Shown here: positions 44,401-51,766 of the stretch, piece after piece
Layout: every line of letters starts with the position of its first letter
Numbering within the stretch: position 1 is the stretch's first letter
Assembly (NCBI GenBank): GCA_046348225.1
Contig: JAXMEQ010000002.1
Coordinates: 310,001 to 374,000 of the forward strand
Source of the DNA: JAXMEQ01 sp046348225
Lineage (GTDB): Bacteria; Pseudomonadota; Gammaproteobacteria; Burkholderiales; Burkholderiaceae_C
Direction of reading: 5' to 3'
DNA: 64,000 bases
Notes under the pieces: generated by a model
The model's input: only the letters and a program-made list of their open reading frames with translations
What the model was told of the DNA's origin: nothing
Databases searched by the model: none
Position numbers and translations under genes: made by a program

Positions 44401-44650
44401 GCACCTCCTGCAGCGTGCGCTCGATCTTGTCGGTCACCTGCTCGGCCACCTGCTGTGCGGTAGCGCCGGGCCAGTAGGTGCGCACCACCATCGCCCGGAA
44501 GGTGAAGGGCGGGTCTTCGTCCTGGCCCAGCTGGAAGTAGGCGGCAAAGCCCAGCACCATCAGCACCACCATCAGGTAGCGCGTGAGCGCGGGGTGGTCG
44601 AGCGCCCATTTGGAGAGGTTGAACGCCTCTTTGGGTTGTGGTTGGGTCAT
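41495..44650 (-). CDS. RND-family efflux permease (AcrB/AcrD/AcrF type)
   Basis: A 1051-residue inner-membrane pump with 12 predicted helices and two large periplasmic loops. The proton-relay pair is seen in LIIALGLLVDDAIIAVEMM (helix 4). It exports hydrophobic or amphiphilic compounds with a membrane-fusion partner, whose gene lies seven bases upstream. No outer-membrane channel gene is adjacent, so a TolC-like protein from elsewhere would be needed. The sequence type suggests the hydrophobe/amphiphile (HAE) group; actual substrates are unknown. Confidence 0.92.
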   Translation of the reverse strand: MTQPQPKEAFNLSKWALDHPALTRYLMVVLMVLGFAAYFQLGQDEDPPFTFRAMVVRTYWPGATAQQVAEQVTDKIERTLQEVPYADKIRSYSKPGESQIIFQIKDSSRAHEVPNVWYQVRKKVGDMRFQLPAGIQGPFFNDEFGDVYGVIYALESDGGFSYAEVKTFADDVRQQLLRVPDVAKVELFGVQDEKLYVEISQKRLAQLGLDLNQVLAQLGQQNAVESAGAVQTPLDVVQVRVAGQFNAIEDLRAMPIRGSSGNQLRLGDIADIQRGYVDPPSIKVRHQGKEVIALGVSMAKGGDIIALGKSLATAAARIEKDLPAGIRLVQVQDQPKNVATSVNEFVKVLVEAVVIVLAVSFIALGFHKRPEPGLPLWRRYYIDVRPGLVVGITIPLVLAVTFLAMNYWGIGLHKISLGSLIIALGLLVDDAIIAVEMMVRKMEEGYDKVRAATFAYEVTAMPMLTGTLITAAGFLPIGIARSVTGEYTFAIFAVTVIALVLSWLVSVYFVPYLGTLLLKAKPLPAAGNGQEPDHHEHFDTPFYRRFRGAVNWCVQHRWITIGATLLTFALGIVGMGRVQQQFFPDSSRPEILVALWSPEGTSFAASEAVARRVEQRLMAEPGVSSVSTWVGSGVPRFYLPLDQVFPQTNVSQLIVLPGDLKVREALRVRLPALLAQEFPEVRGRVTLLPNGPPVPYPVMFRVVGTDPAVLRVQADEVKAVMRQSPNTRGVNDNWNESVKVLRLEVDQSKARALGVTSQSIAQASRTILSGTNVGQYREGDKLIDIVLRQPLDERNAITDLGNAYLPTASGRSIPLTQIAKPVFTWEPGVMWREGRSYAITVQSDIIEGLQGATVTNELLPALKALEAKWPQGYRIEVAGAVEESSKGSASIVVGVPIMLFLTFTLLMLQLHSFSRAMLVFLTGPLGIAGVAGALLVLNRPFGFVALLGVIALMGMIQRNSVILIDQIEQDRARGVPAWDAIVESAVRRLRPIVLTAAAAVLAMIPLSRSVFWGPMAVAIMGGLIVATVLTLLALPAMYAAWFRVRKEPVPQ

Positions 44651-44657
44651 GGCCGCC

Positions 44658-45842
44658 TCACTTTGCCGGGGTGGCGGCGGCGGCCGGCTGCATGGCGGGT
44701 GCTACATTTTTTGTAGCGGCCTGCGCAGGGCTGGCGGGGGCTGCAGGCACTTTTTCCTGATAGACCGTGACCTTCTGGCCGGGTTGCAGCACATGCACGC
44801 CCGCCGCCACGACCTGCATGCCGGGCTGCAGGCCGGCGGCCACCACGGCCTGGTTGCCGTCGGCGGTGGCAATCTGCACCGGCTGCGAACGCACCGTCAT
44901 GCTGGTCTTGTCCAGCACCCACACGGCCGTGCCCTGCCCTTCCTGGCGCAGCGCGCTGGTGGGCAGCTTGATCACCTGCACGCCGGCATGGGCCAGTGCG
45001 CGCGGCGCCACATACACCGTGGCGCCCAGTGCGGGAGCATCCTTGCCGTCCAGCGACACCTTGACCGGGAAGGTGCGCGTCACCGGGTCGGCGCTGGCAG
45101 CGATTTCGCGCACCTTGCCCACCAGCGTCTGGCTGGCGGCCCAGACCCGCACGTCCACCTCGGAGCCCGGCCGGATGGCGGCCACCTTGTCTTCCGGCAC
45201 CGAGAACACCACGTCGCGCGGGCCGTCCTGCGCAATGCGCACCACCGGCGTGCCGGCAGTGACCACCTGGCCCGGCTCGGCCTCAATGGCCGTGACCACG
45301 CCCGACACATCGGCCACCAGCGTGGCGTAGCCCGCCTGGTTGCCCTGGGCGGCCAGCTGGGCCTGGGCCTGTTCCAGCTGGGCCTGGGCGGCCTTGAGCG
45401 TGGTTTCGCGGCGCTCGAGCTCAGCGCCACTGATGAAGTTCTGGTCTTTCAGCGCCGCAAAGCGCTTGAAGTCAGCGGCCGCCAGGTCGCGGTTGGTCTG
45501 GGCGGCGGCCACCTGGGCGCGGGCCGCGTCGGCCGCCAGCTTGTAGTCCTGCGCATCGAGCTGGGCCAGCACCTGGCCGGCCTTGACCCGCTGGCCCAGC
45601 TCGGCCTGGCGGCGCACGATCTTGCCGGCCACCCGAAAGCCCAGCCGCGACTCCACCCGGGGCCGCACCTCGCCGGCAAATTCGTAGCTGGCATTGAGCG
45701 AGTCGGCCCCCACGGTCAGCACCTTCACGGCCCGGATGGGCTCCTCGGGCGGGGCGGGTTTGGAGCAGGCCGCCAGCACGGCGGCGGCGCCCAGAACGGC
45801 AAGCCCGGCATGCAGGCGGGGCTGGAAGAGCGGTTTTGGCAT
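44658..45842 (-). CDS. RND efflux membrane-fusion protein
   Basis: A 394-residue periplasmic adaptor lipoprotein: lipobox VLAAC near residue 26, a biotinyl-lipoyl-like domain split by an alpha-hairpin (Ala/Gln-rich coiled coil at about residues 95-170), then beta-barrel and membrane-proximal domains. It links the permease to an outer-membrane channel. The ATG at 45842 was preferred to an upstream GTG. Its C-terminal tail includes KVPAAPASPAQAATKNVA, encoded by a dispersed repeat copy. A TetR-type operator lies upstream. Confidence 0.92.
   Translation of the reverse strand: MPKPLFQPRLHAGLAVLGAAAVLAACSKPAPPEEPIRAVKVLTVGADSLNASYEFAGEVRPRVESRLGFRVAGKIVRRQAELGQRVKAGQVLAQLDAQDYKLAADAARAQVAAAQTNRDLAAADFKRFAALKDQNFISGAELERRETTLKAAQAQLEQAQAQLAAQGNQAGYATLVADVSGVVTAIEAEPGQVVTAGTPVVRIAQDGPRDVVFSVPEDKVAAIRPGSEVDVRVWAASQTLVGKVREIAASADPVTRTFPVKVSLDGKDAPALGATVYVAPRALAHAGVQVIKLPTSALRQEGQGTAVWVLDKTSMTVRSQPVQIATADGNQAVVAAGLQPGMQVVAAGVHVLQPGQKVTVYQEKVPAAPASPAQAATKNVAPAMQPAAAATPAK
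44701..44757 (+). repeat. dispersed 58-bp repeat, copy B
   Basis: The stem-loop GCTAC-N7-GTAGC is followed by GGCCTGCGCAGG, GGCGGGGGCTGC and AGGCACTTTTTCC. It lies antisense within the 3' end of the membrane-fusion protein gene and is translated in frame. It aligns almost base for base with copy A; the stem has C-G where copy A has T-A. Confidence 0.75.
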
Positions 45843-45874
45843 GGCAAACCTACGGGGAAAGTACACGAAATGTC

Positions 45875-45898
45875 ATTACTGACTGACCGGTTAGTAAT
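45875..45898. promoter_or_regulatory. TetR-type operator upstream of the efflux operon
   Basis: ACTGACCGGTTAGT (45882-45895) is an imperfect palindrome centred on ACCGGT, nested in an outer inverted repeat ATTACT-N12-AGTAAT. This is the look of TetR/AcrR operators in front of RND operons. No tetR gene is present in the neighbourhood. Confidence 0.5.
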
Positions 45899-45910
45899 CT
45901 ACGAAAAAGC

Positions 45911-45924
45911 TTGATCCATGTCAA
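45911..45924. promoter_or_regulatory. FNR-like palindrome between efflux and squalene synthase genes
   Basis: TTGATCCATGTCAA fits TTGAT-N4-(A/G)TCAA with one mismatch. Its centre is only 30 bases before the synthase ATG at 45947 and 76 bases before the adaptor ATG, so activator geometry is poor for the plus gene and fair for the minus gene. It may be accidental. Confidence 0.3.
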
Positions 45925-45946
45925 GCGACAATCCATAGCCCACCCC

Positions 45947-46957
45947 ATGGCTCACGCTCCGCTCACCCTGCCCGATCCGATGGCGCTGCTCCAAGGCGTC
46001 TCGCGCTCGTTCTATCTGTCCATCCGGCTGCTGCCCGCGCCGCTGCGCGAGCCGGTGGGCCTGGGCTACCTGCTCGCGCGCGCGACCGACACCATTGCCG
46101 ACACGGCGCAGCTCGCCCCAGCCTTGCGGCGCCAGCATCTGGCCGCCCTGGCCCACGCCATCGAGCACGGAAACCCGGCGCCAGAGGCCATCGCATTGCT
46201 GGCCGAGTCGTTTGCGGCACTGCAACAAGACCCGCACGAACGCCGGCTCATCACGCTGCTGCCGCAGTGCCTGGCCTGGCTGGCGCGCATTGACGCCGCC
46301 GACCGCGACGACATCCGCACCGTGCTGCGCCACATCACGCGCGGCCAGGCGCTAGACGTGGAGCGCTTTGGCCAGGCCAGCGGCGTCCGCGCGCTGGCCA
46401 ATGCCGACGAGCTGAATGACTACACCTGGCTGGTGGCCGGCTGCGTGGGCGAGTTCTGGACGGCCCTGTGCGCGCGCCACCTGCCCGGCTTTGCGCGGCT
46501 GGACACCGCGCGCATGAACACGCTGGGCCGGCGCTACGGCCAGGGCCTGCAGCTCATCAACATATTGCGCGACCTGGGCGCCGACCTGGCCGCGGGCCGC
46601 TGCTACCTGCCGGCCGACGCATTGGCCGACGCCGGCCTCGCCCCCGCCGACCTGCTGGCCCGGCCCGAGGCGGCGCAAGCCATCTACCGCCACTGGCTGG
46701 ACGAAGCCGACCGCCACCTGGCCGACGGCATGGCCTATGTGGATGCCCTGCACAGCCGGCGCCTGCGCGCCGCCAGCGCCCTGCCCGCGCTGCTGGGCGC
46801 GCGCACCCTGGCGCTATTGCGCGCCGCCGGCCCCGACGCCCTGCGCCAGCGCGTGAAGGTGCCGCGCCACGAAGTGCGCACCGTGCTGCTGCGCCTGGCC
46901 ATCACCCTGGCGGGGCGCGGCGCACTGGCCGCGCAGTTTGAACGCCTGCGCCGCTGA
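45947..46957 (+). CDS. squalene/phytoene synthase family protein
   Basis: A 336-residue head-to-head prenyl synthase. The two Asp-rich substrate sites are ATDTIADTA (about residue 47) and NILRDLGADLAAGRCYLP (about residue 204); FYLSIRLLPAPLREPVGLGY is the usual start of the fold. It is longer than typical HpnC and could be a squalene synthase or the first half of an HpnC/HpnD pair. I used the ATG at 45947; a TTG twelve codons upstream is possible. The next gene, an HpnD-like synthase, follows by 43 bases. Confidence 0.82.
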   Translation: MAHAPLTLPDPMALLQGVSRSFYLSIRLLPAPLREPVGLGYLLARATDTIADTAQLAPALRRQHLAALAHAIEHGNPAPEAIALLAESFAALQQDPHERRLITLLPQCLAWLARIDAADRDDIRTVLRHITRGQALDVERFGQASGVRALANADELNDYTWLVAGCVGEFWTALCARHLPGFARLDTARMNTLGRRYGQGLQLINILRDLGADLAAGRCYLPADALADAGLAPADLLARPEAAQAIYRHWLDEADRHLADGMAYVDALHSRRLRAASALPALLGARTLALLRAAGPDALRQRVKVPRHEVRTVLLRLAITLAGRGALAAQFERLRR

Positions 46958-47000
46958 CGGCCCGGAAAAACGGGGCCCGGCCGATGGGACAATGCCGCCC

Positions 47001-47840
47001 ATGACACCGCAACAGTACGTGCAGGAGAAGGCCGCCGCCTCGGGCAGCAGCTTTTACTACGCCTTTTTGTTCCTGCCCAAGCCGCGGCGCGCGGCCATCA
47101 CCGCGTTTTATGCCTTTTGCCGCGAAGTGGACGATGTGGTGGACGAGGTGGAAGACCCGGGTGTCGCCCGCACCAAGCTGGCCTGGTGGCAGGCCGAGGT
47201 AGGCAAGGCCTATGCCGGCCAGCCCAGCCACCCGGTGATGAAGGCGCTGATGCCGCTGGCGGCCGACTACCGCATCGAGGCGCGCCACCTGCAGGCCGTG
47301 ATCGAGGGCTGCCAGATGGACCTGGAGCAGACCCGCTATCTCGACTTTGCCGGCCTGCAGCGCTACTGCCACCTGGTGGCCGGCATCGTGGGCGAGGTCT
47401 CGGCCGGCATCTTCGGCCAGACCGACGCCGCCACCACCGCCTACGCCCACAAGCTGGGCCTGGCCTTCCAGCTCACCAACATCATCCGCGACGTGGGCGA
47501 AGACGCGCTGCGCGGGCGCATCTACCTGCCAGTGAGCGAGCTGCAGCAGTTTGACGTGAAGGCGCACGAGCTGCTGAAGCGCCAATACTCCGAGCGGTTC
47601 ACCGCGCTCATGAAGTTCCAGGCCGGGCGTGCCCACCGGCTGTACGACGAAGCGCTGGCCCTGCTGCCCGCCGCCGACCGCCGCGCGCAAAAGCCCGGCC
47701 TGATGATGGCCAGCATCTACCGCACCCTGCTGCGGGAAATTGAGGCCGACAACTTCCAGGTGCTGCACCAGCGCGTGAGCCTCACGCCGCTGCGCAAGTT
47801 CTGGCTGGCGTGGAGGGTGCAGGCGCTGGGGCGGGTTTGA
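47001..47840 (+). CDS. hpnD: presqualene diphosphate synthase HpnD-like
   Basis: A 279-residue prenyl synthase with Asp-rich sites CREVDDVVDEVED (residues 38-50) and NIIRDVGEDALRGRIYLP (about residue 163). The short length and the SFYYAFLFLPKPRRAAITAFYAF start are typical of HpnD, which joins two farnesyl diphosphates. With the preceding synthase it suggests squalene or related C30 lipid formation, but no hpnE oxidoreductase or squalene-hopene cyclase gene lies in the window. I chose the ATG at 47001. Confidence 0.87.
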   Translation: MTPQQYVQEKAAASGSSFYYAFLFLPKPRRAAITAFYAFCREVDDVVDEVEDPGVARTKLAWWQAEVGKAYAGQPSHPVMKALMPLAADYRIEARHLQAVIEGCQMDLEQTRYLDFAGLQRYCHLVAGIVGEVSAGIFGQTDAATTAYAHKLGLAFQLTNIIRDVGEDALRGRIYLPVSELQQFDVKAHELLKRQYSERFTALMKFQAGRAHRLYDEALALLPAADRRAQKPGLMMASIYRTLLREIEADNFQVLHQRVSLTPLRKFWLAWRVQALGRV

Positions 47841-47844
47841 CTGC

Positions 47845-48540
47845 TCAGCCCTTCAGCAACTCACACAACTCCCCCAGGTGCGTCAGCACCACATGGGGCT
47901 GGGCGTCGTGGGGCCAGAGGTGGTCGGAGCGGTTGACCCAGGCGGCCTGCATGCCGGCGTTCAGGGCGCCCATCACGTCCAGGGAGGCGTCGTCGCCCAC
48001 GTGCAGCACGTCTTGCGGCCGCACGTCCAGCGCGCCGGCGGCGGCGTGGAAGATGCGCGGGTCGGGCTTGCCCACGCCGAATTCGCGCGCCGTGATGGCG
48101 GCGCGGAAGTACTGGCCCAGGCCCACGCGCTGCACGTCGGCATTGCCGTTGGACAGGCTGACGATGGGGAAGCGCTGCGCCAGGAAGTCGAGTGCGGGCA
48201 GCACGTCATCAAACAGCTCCACGCGCTGGCGCTCGGCGTGGAACACATCAAACGCGCGCTCGGCCATCAGCGGGTCTTCACCGGCGCGGTACAGCGCCAG
48301 GCGGATGGATTCGCGGCGGATGGCGCTCAGGTCGTGCTTCAGGTCGGGCCGGTTGGCGGCCATGTAGTCGCGGATTTCGCGCAGCGCCGTCGGGCTGGAA
48401 AACAGCGCGGCTGCCATCGGCGCGTGGCCGGTCAGCCAGTCGTGCAGCACCCGCTCGGCCCGTTCGATGGTGGGCCAGATGGGCCACAGCGTGTCGTCCA
48501 GGTCAATGGAAATTGCCTTGATTTTGGAAATGTCCAGCAT
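47845..48540 (-). CDS. HAD-superfamily hydrolase
   Basis: A 231-residue haloacid-dehalogenase-fold phosphatase. Motif I is SIDLDDTLWP, motif II is VSLSNGNADV, and motifs III and IV are GKPDPRIF and HVGDDASLDVMGA. A helical cap domain lies between motifs I and II (about residues 20-110). The substrate is unknown; relatives act on small phosphometabolites or nucleotides. It is convergent with hpnD (four bases apart) and divergent from hemH, whose start is 18 bases away. Confidence 0.88.
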   Translation of the reverse strand: MLDISKIKAISIDLDDTLWPIWPTIERAERVLHDWLTGHAPMAAALFSSPTALREIRDYMAANRPDLKHDLSAIRRESIRLALYRAGEDPLMAERAFDVFHAERQRVELFDDVLPALDFLAQRFPIVSLSNGNADVQRVGLGQYFRAAITAREFGVGKPDPRIFHAAAGALDVRPQDVLHVGDDASLDVMGALNAGMQAAWVNRSDHLWPHDAQPHVVLTHLGELCELLKG

Positions 48541-48558
48541 GGTCGAGGAGAATACCTC

Positions 48559-49650
48559 ATGCCCTTTCAAACCGAACCGCCGTTTACACATGGACAGCCG
48601 CCGCGCACTGCCGTGCTGCTGTGCAACCTGGGCACCCCCGACGCGCCCACCCCCGCCGCGGTGCGGCGCTACCTGGCCGAGTTTCTGGGTGACCCGCGCG
48701 TGGTGGAAATTCCGCGCCTGCTGTGGCTGGCCATCCTGCACGGCATCATCCTGCGGGTGCGGCCGGCCAAGTCGGCCAAAAAGTACGCCAGCATCTGGCT
48801 GCCCGAAGGCTCGCCGCTCAAACTCTGGACGGAGCGGCAGGCCCGGGCGCTGGGCGAACGGCTGGGCCAGCAGGGCCATGCGGTGCTGGTGGACTACGCC
48901 ATGACCTACGGCAACCCGTCCATCGCCGCGGCGCTGGACCGGCTCAAGGCCGCCGGCGCCACGCGCGTGCTGGTGCTGCCGGCCTACCCGCAGTACAGCG
49001 CCACCACCACCGCCAGCGTGTTCGACCGGGTCTACACCTGGGCCGCGCAGGTGCGCAGCGTGCCGGAGCTGCGCTTCGTCAACCGCTACCACGACGACGC
49101 GGGCTACATCCGCGCGCTGGCCGGCACCGTGGCCCGGCACTGGGCGCAGCACGGCCGGCCCGACCGGCTGGTGATGAGCTTTCACGGCGTGCCCGAGCGG
49201 ACCCTGCACCTGGGCGACACCTACCACTGCGAATGCCACAAGACGGCCCGCCTGCTGGCCACCGAACTGGGCCTTGCCAAAGACCAGTACGCGCTGACCT
49301 TCCAGTCGCGCTTCGGCAAGGCCAAGTGGCTGGAGCCGTACACCGAGCCCACGCTGGTGGCGCTGGCGCAGGCCGGCACCAAGCGGGTGGACGTGGTCTG
49401 CCCCGGCTTCACCGCCGACTGCCTGGAGACGCTGGAAGAAATCAACCAGGAAGCGCGCGAGGCCTTCCTGCACGCCGGGGGCGAGGTGTTCCACTACATC
49501 CCCTGCCTGAACGACGACGCGGCCTGGATCGAAGCGATGGCGGGCGTTGCCGCGCAGCACATGGCCGGCTGGCCCACCCAGACGGCGCCCGATGCGGCGG
49601 CGCTGGCGGCCCAGCGCACGGCCGCGCTGGCACTGGGCGCGACCCAGTAG
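48559..49650 (+). CDS. hemH: ferrochelatase
   Basis: A 363-residue enzyme that inserts iron into protoporphyrin IX, the last step of haem synthesis. The metal-binding His is in MSFHGVPER and the catalytic Glu region is in CLETLEEINQE; AVLLCNLGTPDAP is the typical N-terminus. GAGGAG lies about ten bases before the ATG. It is a single gene. Haem supply links it in function, though not in transcription, to the cytochrome oxidase genes of this window. Confidence 0.96.
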   Translation: MPFQTEPPFTHGQPPRTAVLLCNLGTPDAPTPAAVRRYLAEFLGDPRVVEIPRLLWLAILHGIILRVRPAKSAKKYASIWLPEGSPLKLWTERQARALGERLGQQGHAVLVDYAMTYGNPSIAAALDRLKAAGATRVLVLPAYPQYSATTTASVFDRVYTWAAQVRSVPELRFVNRYHDDAGYIRALAGTVARHWAQHGRPDRLVMSFHGVPERTLHLGDTYHCECHKTARLLATELGLAKDQYALTFQSRFGKAKWLEPYTEPTLVALAQAGTKRVDVVCPGFTADCLETLEEINQEAREAFLHAGGEVFHYIPCLNDDAAWIEAMAGVAAQHMAGWPTQTAPDAAALAAQRTAALALGATQ

Positions 49651-49665
49651 GCGGCCATTCCTTCA

Positions 49666-49723
49666 AGAGAAAAAGGCCTGTAGCCCTCGCAGATACTGCG
49701 TAAGCCGCTATCAATGTGATAGC
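49666..49723 (-). repeat. dispersed 58-bp repeat, copy E
   Basis: Read on the minus strand: GCTAT-N7-ATAGC, then GGCTTACGCAGTATC, GCGAGGGCTAC and AGGCCTTTTTCTC. It lies between hemH and the alpha/beta hydrolase gene, and its stem-loop supplies the last codons and the TGA stop of that gene. It is the only copy mostly outside coding sequence, and its T run could assist termination. Confidence 0.75.
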
Positions 49724-50601
49724 AGTTCGCGCTCCTGCGCTGAGGCAATGAAGGCCGCCACCGCGTCCAGCTGAGCCGGCACATTGAGCGCCGGGGCGTG
49801 GCCGCAGCCCGGGATTTCCACCACATGGGCCAGGCCGCGCGTGCCGGGGCCGCGGCGCAGCATTTCGTCGGTGGCGTCGCGCAGCACCAGGTCGGAGTCT
49901 TCGCCGCGCAGGCACAGCACCGGGATGGTCAATGCGTCCCAGTGCTCCCACAGGTCGTAGTCGGTCGGGTGGTCCAGGAACTGGCGCACCATGGCCGGGT
50001 CGTAGTGCGGCGTCACGCGGCCATCGGGCAGGCGGCGGGTGGAGGTTTCGGTCAGGCGCCGCCACTGCGCGTCGCTGAGCCAGCCATAGGGCTTGTACAC
50101 CTGCCGGAAGAAGGCCTCCAGCTCTGCCATGGTGTCAAACGCCGGCGGGCTGCCGGCATAGGCCTTGATGCGCTCCACCGCCGGTGCGGCCAGCCGTGGC
50201 GCGTTGTCATTGAGCAGCAGGCTCTTGATGCGGCCCTTGAGCTGGGGCTGGACGAGACCGGCCGCACACACCGTGCCGATGGCGCCGCCCATGGACGTGC
50301 CCACCCAGTGCGCTTCGTCAATGCGCAGCTGCGCCATCAGATCGGCGGCGATGCGGGCGTAGAACGCCAACCGGTATTCGTTGTGCGGGTCCTGCGCCCA
50401 CTGGCTCAGGCCGCGGCCAATGGTGTCGGGGCAGACCACGCGCCAGCCCTGCCCGGACAGGTGTGCGGCCAGCTCGTCCATGTCGCGCCCGGTGCGGGCC
50501 AGGCCGTGCCAGGCGATCACGGTGCCGCGCTGCGCGCGGCCCCAGTCGGTGTAGTGGATTTCGCGCCCGGCACAAGTGGCGTAGCTGGAAGTGAAGGTCA
50601 T
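49711..50601 (-). CDS. cytoplasmic alpha/beta hydrolase
   Basis: A 296-residue hydrolase without a signal peptide. The oxyanion segment is VIAWHGLARTG, the nucleophile elbow is VGTSMGGAIG, the acidic residue is in LCLRGEDSDLV and the catalytic His is in IPGCGHAPALN. It is the last gene of the transcript that starts with the PHB depolymerase, 18 bases after a substrate-binding protein. From that context I infer it cleaves hydroxybutyrate oligomers taken up by the transporter; the sequence alone does not show the substrate. Its stop codon lies in a repeat copy. Confidence 0.88.
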   Translation of the reverse strand: MTFTSSYATCAGREIHYTDWGRAQRGTVIAWHGLARTGRDMDELAAHLSGQGWRVVCPDTIGRGLSQWAQDPHNEYRLAFYARIAADLMAQLRIDEAHWVGTSMGGAIGTVCAAGLVQPQLKGRIKSLLLNDNAPRLAAPAVERIKAYAGSPPAFDTMAELEAFFRQVYKPYGWLSDAQWRRLTETSTRRLPDGRVTPHYDPAMVRQFLDHPTDYDLWEHWDALTIPVLCLRGEDSDLVLRDATDEMLRRGPGTRGLAHVVEIPGCGHAPALNVPAQLDAVAAFIASAQERELLSH

Positions 50602-50619
50602 GCCTGCCCCTGTTGTTTT

Positions 50620-51753
50620 CTATTTCAGCAACTTGCCGGTACTGCCAATGACGGTCACTTCCACATAGCGCGAGCCGACACGGTTTTCGGGCGAGTAGTT
50701 CACCGTGATGCCCCCCAGGTCGTAGGCGCCCATGGTTTCCAGCGCCCGGGCGACCTTGGCGCGGGTGGGTTTGGGCCCGGCACGGCGCAGGGCCTCCACC
50801 AGCACCTTGGCGCCAAGAAACTGTTCGAAGCTGGTGTAGTTCACATGCTCGCCCGGCGCATGTTTGGCCAGCAGCGTCTGGTACTCGCGGATCACCGGCA
50901 GGTTGGGCATGTAGGGGTACGGCACCACCTGGCTGATGCCCAGCCCATGCGCGTTCTTGATGCCGGCCAGCTTGACCAACTCCGCCGGGTCCACCACCGA
51001 GATGTTGTACAGCTGCGCGCCGCCACCCGATTCGCGGTAGCGCTTGATGAACGCCGCAGTGGGCTTGTTGATGGAGATCATGATGATGGCCTGCGCGTCG
51101 GACGCCTTGATCTTCGTCACCGCCTCATCCACCCTGTCGGTGTTGCGCTCGTACCCGGCGGCCACCGCCAGCTTCAGGCCGCGCTTCGCGAGCGCCGCCT
51201 CCACCCCGACCAGACCCGCCTTGCCAAAGCCGTCGTCCTGGTACATCACCGCCACACGGCGCATGCCCAGGGTCGTGACCTGCTGCACCATGTGCTCCGC
51301 CTCGTCAGCGTAACCGGCACGCACGTGGTAAATCCAGGGGTTGAAGGGACTGCGCAGCGGCTCGCCGCCGGTGTAAGGCGCCACCAGTGCGGCACCGCCC
51401 TGCTCCAGCACACCGTCGGCAAGCAGCCTGCCCACGTTGGCCGTGCCGGCAAAACCGTACAGCGCCACGAGATCGGGCCGCGCCAGCATCTCCTGGGTGA
51501 GCCGCACGGTTTCATCCACCTTGTAGCCGTCATCCGCTACCAGCTGACGGATCTTGGCGCCATGAACGCCGCCCTTGCTGTTGACATGGTCGAAGTAGAT
51601 GCGTCCGCCCAACACCATTTGCGCACCGGTGCTGGCCAGCACACCCGACAGCGGCGCCACCTGGCCGATGACCACCTCCTGCGCCTGCGCGGCCGGCACC
51701 ACCCAGACGGTTGCGGCCAGAGCGCAGCTTCCCAACGCTTTCCAGAATGTCAT
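50620..51753 (-). CDS. periplasmic substrate-binding protein of HAAT-type ABC transporter (second)
   Basis: A 377-residue type I periplasmic binding protein with signal peptide MTFWKALGSCALAATVWV (cleavage near AQAQE). The mature start EVVIGQVAPLSGVLASTGAQM is typical of the Leu/Ile/Val-binding family. It lies 13 bases after livM and belongs to the same transcript. It is only distantly like the binding protein at 57002, so the two probably bind different ligands. A ligand such as hydroxybutyrate or an oligomer is inferred only from the neighbouring depolymerase. Confidence 0.92.
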   Translation of the reverse strand: MTFWKALGSCALAATVWVVPAAQAQEVVIGQVAPLSGVLASTGAQMVLGGRIYFDHVNSKGGVHGAKIRQLVADDGYKVDETVRLTQEMLARPDLVALYGFAGTANVGRLLADGVLEQGGAALVAPYTGGEPLRSPFNPWIYHVRAGYADEAEHMVQQVTTLGMRRVAVMYQDDGFGKAGLVGVEAALAKRGLKLAVAAGYERNTDRVDEAVTKIKASDAQAIIMISINKPTAAFIKRYRESGGGAQLYNISVVDPAELVKLAGIKNAHGLGISQVVPYPYMPNLPVIREYQTLLAKHAPGEHVNYTSFEQFLGAKVLVEALRRAGPKPTRAKVARALETMGAYDLGGITVNYSPENRVGSRYVEVTVIGSTGKLLK

Positions 51754-51766
51754 GGGTTGTCTCCAG

